A stretch of 5,394 bases of DNA from JBCCRH01 sp039208045 (GTDB lineage Bacteria; Bacteroidota; Bacteroidia; Chitinophagales; Saprospiraceae). Below the pieces are notes generated by a model, which saw only the letters and a program-made list of their open reading frames with translations, had not been told where the DNA came from and did not search any database. Positions 1-5,394 of this stretch are shown piece after piece. The DNA is taken from positions 1 to 5,394 of the forward strand of contig JBCCRH010000406.1 of NCBI GenBank assembly GCA_039208045.1, written 5' to 3'. The position numbers and the translations under genes are program-made. Within the stretch, counting starts at the first letter, position 1. Each line of letters starts with the position of its first letter.

Positions 1-40
1 CTTGGATTGAATAGTTTGTTTATTTGAATGTTTCTAATTT
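1..40 (+). other. A/T-rich leader upstream of the kinase gene
   Basis: This noncoding stretch has no purine-rich Shine-Dalgarno sequence before the ATG at 41. It is A/T-rich, as is common before Bacteroidota genes. An in-frame TAA at 35-37 means the reading frame cannot start further upstream. TTTG occurs at 15-18 and 23-26, and TTTATTTG at 19-26 resembles the Bacteroidota -7 promoter element TAnnTTTG with one mismatch. No well-spaced -33 partner is present, so I do not call a promoter. The upstream gene, if any, lies outside the window. Confidence 0.5.
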
Positions 41-1768
41 ATGGAAGCAAGGCTGCAGGAGTTGGTTCAGTTTATTTCGTTTCACCCTTCTATTGAGACA
101 GAAGAAGTGACCAAGGCTGCTTTAGAACTGCTAGAACTTTCTGAATCGGTCAACCATAAAGAGGGAGAAATGGTAGCTAAATGGGCCCTAGCTATTCAAA
201 AATTCAGCAAAGGCTCTTTCCATGAAGCTGAGCTGTTGCTGGAAGATTCACTGAGCTTAGCGGAGCTACTCAACAACTCAAAATTTAAAGGGCGCGCCTT
301 ATCTGCCCTGGGAGGAATCTACTGTAGAAAAGATCAATTTACCTTATCGTTGGAGTATTTGATGAAGGCATTAGAATTCATCGATCCCTTTTGGGAGGGT
401 TCTACCTACAACACAATAGGGGTGATCTATCGCAATCAGAATAATCTGGAGCGGTCGGAATTCTACTTTAAAAAAGCGATACAGAAGGCAAAGCGCGTAA
501 AAAACGATACGCTACTTGTCAGTGTGATCCTCAATTATTGCAATATACTGGTAAAGAGCAATGCCTTTGAAGAAGCACTACTCCTGACAGAAGAAGCCAT
601 TAAGAACTGCCAAGCACAAAACTACGCGCGTGGCGAAGCATACGGATGGTCGTACCTCAGAAAAATATATGGCAAGTTAAATGACTTTCCGAAAGCCATC
701 GAGTGTAACGAACAGCTTATCAACCTATCAAAAGATAATGGTCTTAATTTCATCCTTACACGAGGCTATAACGACTTGGGCCTCCTTTATATTCAGAACA
801 AGCAGGAGAAAAAGGGCATAGCTGCTTTGGAGCAATGCTTACAGCTCTCTATTGAATTTGAGTTCAATAAATTGAAGGCTGACGTATGCAAAGACTTGGC
901 TGCCATCCACAAAAAAAGAGGGAACTACAAGGAAGCACTGAGGATGCAAGAGATTGGCTTAACGGTGTATCGAAATATAGTAGAAGAGGAAGAATCGGAA
1001 AACCTTAGGAAAAAGTTCTCCGATCAGGAAGCGCAGATTCGACTCCTAGAGAAACAGAAAGATAAAATTGCCCAACAGAATAGAGCACTCCGAGAATATG
1101 CTTACATCGTAGCGCATGACTTAAAGGAACCGCTGCGCAACATCTCTAGTTTTGCTGCTTTGCTGCGCCGAAAACTTAACGCATCCATTGAAGACGATGT
1201 AAAAGATTATCTCGATTTCGTTGAGCACAATTCTCAGTATCTCTACCGACAATTGGAAGACTTACTCCTTTACGCTACCCTCGACGAAAAAGCCCCAGAA
1301 GTCGCTCCACAAAACCTTAACGACATTGTGCAGAATATCCAACATTCACTGGCACAAACATTGGAGTCTACTTCTGCACATTTGAAGATTTCCGCACTAC
1401 CAACAATCAACGGCAATAAAATACACTTCCAACAAATATTCCAGAATCTCATCCAAAATGCACTGAAATTCAGAGCAGCATCAAGGGCTCCTACTATTGA
1501 GGTAAACGTAAGAGATAGTGATCAGCACTACGAATTCTTCGTAAAAGACAACGGCATTGGAATTGCCCCTAATTACCACGAAAATATTTTTCGAATCTTC
1601 CAGCGTCTTGATAAACAAAATTATAGTGGCACAGGTATTGGATTAGCACTTTGTAAAAAAGTAGTTGAGCTTTACGATGGAAATATCTGGCTAGAATCCA
1701 CCCCAGGTATGGGTACCACTTTTTTCTTCACCATCCACAAAGGAGGATTGCAACCCATTGTGGAGTGA
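41..1768 (+). CDS. Cytoplasmic TPR-repeat sensor histidine kinase
   Basis: This protein should autophosphorylate a histidine using ATP and pass the phosphate to a response regulator. Neither the signal nor the partner is identifiable here. About seven TPR-like helical pairs span residues 44-313, and a charged coiled coil follows at about 315-352. The HisKA-type H-box has phosphoacceptor H359 in AHDLKEPLR. The ATP-binding domain (about 455-566) is complete: N-box QNLIQNALKF (N469, N473), G1 box DNGIGI (D503, G505, G507), F-box IFRIFQRL (516-523), G2 box GTGIGL (530-535) and GMGTTF (556-561). There is no signal peptide or hydrophobic membrane segment, so it should be cytosolic, with the TPRs as a protein- or peptide-binding sensor. 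There is no receiver domain, so it is not a hybrid kinase. The first ATG after an in-frame TAA was chosen as the start. H+4 is E363 rather than Thr/Asn. The class call is secure; the pathway is unknown. Confidence 0.94.
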   Translation: MEARLQELVQFISFHPSIETEEVTKAALELLELSESVNHKEGEMVAKWALAIQKFSKGSFHEAELLLEDSLSLAELLNNSKFKGRALSALGGIYCRKDQFTLSLEYLMKALEFIDPFWEGSTYNTIGVIYRNQNNLERSEFYFKKAIQKAKRVKNDTLLVSVILNYCNILVKSNAFEEALLLTEEAIKNCQAQNYARGEAYGWSYLRKIYGKLNDFPKAIECNEQLINLSKDNGLNFILTRGYNDLGLLYIQNKQEKKGIAALEQCLQLSIEFEFNKLKADVCKDLAAIHKKRGNYKEALRMQEIGLTVYRNIVEEEESENLRKKFSDQEAQIRLLEKQKDKIAQQNRALREYAYIVAHDLKEPLRNISSFAALLRRKLNASIEDDVKDYLDFVEHNSQYLYRQLEDLLLYATLDEKAPEVAPQNLNDIVQNIQHSLAQTLESTSAHLKISALPTINGNKIHFQQIFQNLIQNALKFRAASRAPTIEVNVRDSDQHYEFFVKDNGIGIAPNYHENIFRIFQRLDKQNYSGTGIGLALCKKVVELYDGNIWLESTPGMGTTFFFTIHKGGLQPIVE

Positions 1769-1821
1769 TTTCTTTTCTATTCTCACAAATATGGCTATCT
1801 TTTGACCCTGATTTCCCATCC

Positions 1822-1846
1822 TTGCCAAATAAAGCCCTTTGCCAAA
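1822..1846 (+). repeat. Two direct copies of TTGCCAAA upstream of pyc
   Basis: TTGCCAAA occurs exactly at 1822-1829 and again at 1839-1846, 17 bp apart start to start, ending 24 bp before the pyc start codon. Paired identical octamers close to a start could be a regulator's binding half-sites, but 17 bp is not a whole number of helical turns. A chance repeat in a short, low-complexity gap is also possible. No regulator is known from the window. Confidence 0.35.
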
Positions 1847-1865
1847 CAAACGAACATTAATTTAT

Positions 1866-1870
1866 AGGAG
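1866..1870 (+). promoter_or_regulatory. AGGAG abutting the pyc start codon
   Basis: AGGAG directly touches the ATG at 1871, with no spacer. A working Shine-Dalgarno sequence normally lies several bases upstream, so this one is badly placed. An in-frame TAG at 1865-1867 rules out any start further upstream. The next in-frame ATG lies beyond the conserved ANRGEIAIR motif (residues 14-22). The start at 1871 therefore rests on the reading frame and protein homology, and initiation is probably largely independent of Shine-Dalgarno pairing. Confidence 0.3.
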
Positions 1871-4800
1871 ATGACAGGAAAGGTAAAACGATTCGAACGT
1901 ATCCTGGTAGCTAACCGGGGTGAAATTGCTATTCGTATATTAAGAGCAGCTTCAGAGCTTCAGCTACGTACTATTGCTATATATACCTATGAAGATCGCT
2001 ACTCATTGCACCGCTACAAATCGGATGAAGCCTACCAAATTGGCGCTAAAGACGAACCACTAAAGCCGTATCTGGATATTGAAGAAATCATCCGAGTGGC
2101 AAAGCACAATAAAGTAGATGCTATTCATCCGGGTTATGGGTTTCTTTCGGAAAATGTCAACTTTGCCCGCCGCTGTCGAGAAGAGGGGATTGTATTTGTA
2201 GGGCCGCAGCCGGAGGTGATGGAGCGTTTGGGAGACAAAGTAGCCGCTAAGAAGTTGGCGCGCGAGGTACAGGTACCCTTGATTGAGGATAGCCAGGCTG
2301 CATTGACTGATGCGAGTATTGCTTTGGCGGAAGCCAAACGAATCGGTTTTCCTGTGATGGTGAAGGCAGCAGCTGGTGGTGGGGGTAGAGGCATGCGAGT
2401 GGTGCGTCATGAAGATGACCTGATCGTGCAGTACAAAGAGGCGCGAAGCGAAGCGAAAACGGCCTTTGGCGACGATACGGTTTTCTTGGAAAAATTTATC
2501 GACAACCCTAAGCATATTGAAGTGCAGGTATTGGGCGATAATTATGGAAATATTGTACACCTGTACGAACGGGATTGCTCCGTGCAGCGCCGCTTTCAGA
2601 AGGTAGTGGAAATGGCCCCCTGCATGACGCTATCCGATGCGACCAAGCAAAAGCTCTACCAATATGCCTTGAGTTTAGCGAAAGCGGTCAACTACAATAA
2701 TGCAGGTACCGTGGAGTTCTTGGTAGATAGCGCTGAAAATATCTACTTCATCGAAGTTAATCCTCGGATACAGGTAGAGCACACCGTCACCGAGGAAATA
2801 ACAGGGATTGATCTAGTGCGCACTCAGATATTGATTGCGATGGGCTACCCCTTAGCGCACAAAACTATTTTTATAAAAGACCAAGCGGACATCCAAATTA
2901 GTGGTGTAGCAATCCAATGCCGGGTGACCACCGAAAATCCAGCAGAGGGCTTTAAGCCCGACTATGGCACGCTCATTGCCTACCGAAGTGCTTCGGGTAT
3001 GGGTATTCGTTTGGATGCGGGAAGTGCCTTTCCTGGCGCAAAGATTTCGCCATTCTTCGATAGTATGCTAGTGAAAGTGACCGCTTGGGGGCGTACCTTA
3101 AAAGGCGCTTCTGAACGTTTGCACCGCGCCTTGCGAGAATTCCGCATCAGAGGGGTGGACACCAATATTGGTTTTCTACTCAACCTATTGCAGCATGAGA
3201 CTTTCACTTCTGGCGCTACCACTGTCAATTTTATTAAAGAAAACCCAGAGCTGATTGTACCCCCTCGGTGGCAAGATCGCTCTACCAAAATGTTGCGCTA
3301 CCTAGCTAAGGTAATCGTCAATGACAATCCAGATGTCAAGTACAAAGACGACACCAAGGTATTCCTAGAACCCCAAGTCCCAGACTTCGACCCATGGATG
3401 CCACCGGGTCCGGGCTCCAAAGATCGCCTGACAGAGATGGGTCGCGACGCCTTCGTGCAATGGCTCAAAGCAGAGCGAGCTATTCAGTATACCGATACTA
3501 CCTTCCGCGATGCCCACCAATCGCTATTAGCTACACGCATGCGTACCTACGATATGCTCAAAGTGGCTCGCAGCTACGCCCACCATCATGCTGATAATGT
3601 ATTTTCGATGGAAGTATGGGGTGGTGCTACCTTTGATGTATCGCTCCGTTTTCTGAAAGAATGCCCCTGGAAACGCCTCGAATTATTACGCCAAGCGATT
3701 CCCAACATCTTGTTCCAAATGCTCTTGCGCGGCTCCAATGCTGTCGGTTACGCCGCTTACCCCGACAACTTAATCGTGAAGTTTATCGAGGAAGCTGCCG
3801 AAACTGGAATCGATATTTTCCGCATTTTTGACTCCTTGAATTGGCTGGAAGCGATGAAAACCAGCATCAAGGCCGTAAATGAGCGTACCAATTCATTGGC
3901 GGAAGCCTGCATCTGCTACACGGGCGATATTACCGATCCGGCAAAGACCAAATTCAATCTACAATATTATATCGATCTAGCTCGGCGTTTAGAGGATGCC
4001 GGTGCACATATTATTGCCATCAAGGATATGGCGGGTTTACTCAAGCCGCTGGCGGCAGAATTATTAGTATCAGAGCTAAAAGAGAAGGTCAATTTACCGA
4101 TTCACCTACACACACACGATACCTCTTCTATCCAGGCAGCGACCTATCTGAAGGCCATCGAAGCAGACGTAGATGTGGTAGATGTAGCGATCAGCTCTAT
4201 GTCAGGCTTGACTTCACAGCCCAACTTCAACTCAGTAGTGGCTATGATGGAAGGCCATGAGCGGGAGCAACCCATTGATCTAAGCTCCCTCAATAAATTC
4301 TCCAACTACTGGGAAGCCGTACGCCAGTATTACTATCCATTCGAGACCGAGCTGCGCGCGGGTACCGCCGAAGTCTATCAGCACGAAATCCCTGGTGGGC
4401 AGTACTCCAACCTACGCCCGCAAGCCAGAGGGCTGGGCCTAGAAGAAGAATTTGAGCAAATCAAAGCTAACTACAAAGCGGCCAATGAATTATTTGGTGG
4501 CCTCATCAAGGTAACGCCTTCCTCCAAGGTAGTAGGAGATATGGCCATGTTTATGACCGCCAACAAACTCAGCAAACGCGATATTATAGACAAAGGCATT
4601 ACCCTCGATTTTCCAGACAGCGTTAAAGCCCTCATGCGAGGTGACCTAGGGCAAATACAAGGCGGCTTCCCCTCCGAGATACAGTCGCTCATCCTAAAAG
4701 GCGAAGCTCCCTACACCGAGCGTCCCAATGCTCACCTCGCCCCCGTTGATTTTGACGAAGAGCTAACTGCTTTCCGAAAGGAATTTGGCGAAAATCTTGC

Positions 4801-5335
4801 CCTACGCGATTTCCTCTCTTACCGACTATACCCCAAGGTCTACCGCGATTTCAAAGCGCATCGTGACCAATACGGTATCGTTCGGGTACTGCCTACTACG
4901 TCTTTCTTTTTCGGCTTAAAGCCAAATGAAGAAATTATCGTTGCCCTCGATCCTGGCAAAAATGTACTGATCAAGTACCTCAATATGACAGAACCCGACG
5001 ATCAGGGCCGTCGCCTAGTCTTCTTCCAACTCAACGGACAGACCCGTTCTATCCCACTTATCGATGAGAAGATTCCCACAACAAAAGTGGTGCACCGGAA
5101 GGCAGAGCGGGAAAATGAGGTCGGCTCTCCACTCCAGGGCAGTCTCGCTAAAATCTTGGTTAAAGAAGGGGAGGAAGTAGCAGCTAACGCCCCGCTCTTC
5201 ATCATTGAAGCCATGAAAATGGAATCTACGATTACGGCGCCCATGGCTGGGGTAGTGAAGAAAATCTTCCTTTCGGAAAAAACACTAGTCGAGCAGAATG
5301 ATTTGGTGGTTGAGTTGTATTGTTTTGGGTTTTAG
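1871..5335 (+). CDS. pyc: Pyruvate carboxylase, single-chain, biotin-dependent
   Basis: It converts pyruvate, bicarbonate and ATP to oxaloacetate, refilling the TCA cycle and feeding gluconeogenesis in the cytosol. The biotin carboxylase domain (about 8-455) has ANRGEIAIR (14-22), K123, K165, the glycine loop GGGGRGM (169-175), E207, H215, K244, E282, E295, R299 and R380. The allosteric linker keeps R425, R427, D469 and R470, matching the acetyl-CoA site of Rhizobium etli PC (numbering from memory), so acetyl-CoA activation is likely. The carboxyltransferase (about 535-1030) has DTTFRDAHQ with metal ligand D547, Q550, R620, the lysine expected to be carbamylated K718, metal ligands H747 and H749, and catalytic T882 in KVTPSSKVVGD. 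The biotin carrier domain (1083-1149) has EAMKME with biotinyl lysine K1116. The 1154-residue length is normal for the family. Pyruvate-specific carboxyltransferase motifs and the single-chain layout exclude acetyl- and propionyl-CoA carboxylases. Oddities are F242 in RRFQKV and a short YCFGF tail. The birA ligase is not in the window. Confidence 0.98.
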   Translation: MTGKVKRFERILVANRGEIAIRILRAASELQLRTIAIYTYEDRYSLHRYKSDEAYQIGAKDEPLKPYLDIEEIIRVAKHNKVDAIHPGYGFLSENVNFARRCREEGIVFVGPQPEVMERLGDKVAAKKLAREVQVPLIEDSQAALTDASIALAEAKRIGFPVMVKAAAGGGGRGMRVVRHEDDLIVQYKEARSEAKTAFGDDTVFLEKFIDNPKHIEVQVLGDNYGNIVHLYERDCSVQRRFQKVVEMAPCMTLSDATKQKLYQYALSLAKAVNYNNAGTVEFLVDSAENIYFIEVNPRIQVEHTVTEEITGIDLVRTQILIAMGYPLAHKTIFIKDQADIQISGVAIQCRVTTENPAEGFKPDYGTLIAYRSASGMGIRLDAGSAFPGAKISPFFDSMLVKVTAWGRTLKGASERLHRALREFRIRGVDTNIGFLLNLLQHETFTSGATTVNFIKENPELIVPPRWQDRSTKMLRYLAKVIVNDNPDVKYKDDTKVFLEPQVPDFDPWMPPGPGSKDRLTEMGRDAFVQWLKAERAIQYTDTTFRDAHQSLLATRMRTYDMLKVARSYAHHHADNVFSMEVWGGATFDVSLRFLKECPWKRLELLRQAIPNILFQMLLRGSNAVGYAAYPDNLIVKFIEEAAETGIDIFRIFDSLNWLEAMKTSIKAVNERTNSLAEACICYTGDITDPAKTKFNLQYYIDLARRLEDAGAHIIAIKDMAGLLKPLAAELLVSELKEKVNLPIHLHTHDTSSIQAATYLKAIEADVDVVDVAISSMSGLTSQPNFNSVVAMMEGHEREQPIDLSSLNKFSNYWEAVRQYYYPFETELRAGTAEVYQHEIPGGQYSNLRPQARGLGLEEEFEQIKANYKAANELFGGLIKVTPSSKVVGDMAMFMTANKLSKRDIIDKGITLDFPDSVKALMRGDLGQIQGGFPSEIQSLILKGEAPYTERPNAHLAPVDFDEELTAFRKEFGENLALRDFLSYRLYPKVYRDFKAHRDQYGIVRVLPTTSFFFGLKPNEEIIVALDPGKNVLIKYLNMTEPDDQGRRLVFFQLNGQTRSIPLIDEKIPTTKVVHRKAERENEVGSPLQGSLAKILVKEGEEVAANAPLFIIEAMKMESTITAPMAGVVKKIFLSEKTLVEQNDLVVELYCFGF

Positions 5336-5368
5336 GAGTTTTGGGGTTTAAGTGTTTTGGTTGACGGA
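5321..5368 (+). repeat. Imperfect 16-bp tandem repeat across the pyc stop codon
   Basis: TTTTGG recurs at 5323, 5339 and 5355, exactly 16 bp apart. Taken as 16-bp units, 5321-5336 and 5337-5352 agree at 13 of 16 positions. The third unit, 5353-5368, matches the first at its first eight bases and then diverges (10 of 16 overall). The array covers the last four sense codons and the TAG stop of pyc. It is short and degenerate, so decayed repeat DNA or simple G/T-rich composition are both possible. Confidence 0.45.
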
Positions 5369-5394
5369 TTACGAGTGAAGAGTGAGGGCCAATA
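5336..5394 (+). other. Noncoding 3' flank of pyc, truncated by the window
   Basis: The 59 bases after the pyc stop are strongly G/T- then G/A-rich on the + strand and almost free of C until 5389. No stem can form because C is lacking, so no intrinsic terminator is visible. No start codon followed by a useful open frame was seen. The next gene, if any, lies beyond the edge. Confidence 0.5.
5372..5385 (+). repeat. Two tandem heptamers (CGAGTGA, AGAGTGA)
   Basis: CGAGTGA at 5372-5378 is followed directly by AGAGTGA at 5379-5385, giving GAGTGA twice at a 7-bp period. Only two units are visible and the window ends nine bases later. It may be the edge of a longer heptameric intergenic array or a chance doublet. 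Confidence 0.3.

Larger units (their letters stand above)
1769..1870 (+). other. Spacer between kinase and pyc, no terminator seen
   Basis: This 102-bp noncoding gap begins with a pyrimidine-rich stretch (1769-1785) right after the kinase TGA stop. I found no GC-rich stem followed by a T-run, so transcription from the kinase gene could continue into pyc. The only possible stem is AAAG-CC-CTTT at 1831-1840, which is too short to matter. TAtctTTTG at 1796-1804 is one base too long to match the Bacteroidota -7 element and has no -33 partner. The gap also holds two direct TTGCCAAA copies. Whether pyc has its own promoter here cannot be decided from sequence alone. Confidence 0.6.

Noticed and set aside
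170..172. Alternative kinase start at Met44
   Set aside because: Residues 1-43 are helical and consistent with the TPR region, and the upstream ATG at 41 directly follows an in-frame stop, so the longer form is preferred, though not proven.
1270..1452. 60-residue open frame on the - strand inside the kinase gene
   Set aside because: It lies wholly inside a well-supported kinase domain, has no recognisable motif and reads as a shadow of the + strand gene.
1796..1804. TAtctTTTG as a pyc promoter -7 element
   Set aside because: It has one base too many between TA and TTTG and no TTG at the right upstream distance; the nearest TTG upstream (1758-1760) is 35 bp away.
1831..1840. AAAGCCCTTT as a terminator hairpin
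   Set aside because: The stem is only 4 bp with a 2-base loop and no following T-run.
2060..2560. 166-residue open frame on the - strand inside pyc
   Set aside because: It is antisense to the conserved ATP-grasp region; the protein has unlikely composition and no family features.
3394..3594. 66-residue + strand frame within pyc
   Set aside because: It overlaps the conserved DTTFRDAHQ region in another frame and shows no independent coding signal.
5327..5360. Strong G-quadruplex at the pyc 3' end
   Set aside because: Only two of the G-runs reach three bases and the loops are long, so only a weak two-layer structure is possible.

Overview
The window holds two complete genes on the + strand. 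First comes a soluble sensor histidine kinase with tetratricopeptide (TPR) repeats (41-1768). After a 102-bp gap comes a full-length, single-chain, biotin-dependent pyruvate carboxylase (1871-5335). A 59-bp tail runs to the window edge. I found no RNA gene, mobile element, CRISPR array or convincing intrinsic terminator.

The organism is probably a member of the Bacteroidota. The evidence is indirect: TPR-sensor kinases with an HDLKEPLR-type H-box are common there, neither gene has a properly spaced Shine-Dalgarno sequence, the bases before the starts are A/T-rich, and the GC content looks intermediate by eye. A Saprospiria-like lineage (Lewinella, Haliscomenobacter) would fit, but the window does not establish it.

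Layout: 1-40 is an A/T-rich leader. 41-1768 encodes the kinase, with seven TPR-like units, a coiled-coil linker, a phosphoacceptor helix with His359 and a complete ATP-binding domain, but no membrane segment. 1769-1870 is a spacer containing two direct TTGCCAAA copies and no hairpin terminator. 1871-5335 encodes pyruvate carboxylase in the order biotin carboxylase, allosteric linker, carboxyltransferase, biotin carrier, with all the catalytic and acetyl-CoA-binding residues I checked in place. 5336-5394 continues a G/T-rich, C-free tract that begins inside the last codons of the carboxylase and contains short imperfect tandem repeats.

Pyruvate carboxylase replenishes oxaloacetate for the TCA cycle and gluconeogenesis. 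The kinase would pass a cytoplasmic signal to a response regulator that is not in this window. Same-strand adjacency allows co-transcription, but nothing in the sequence shows that the kinase controls pyc. I saw no clear undescribed system. The least ordinary features are the repeat tract at the 3' end of pyc, the shared motif arrangement in front of both genes, and the kinase's regular 40-residue TPR register.
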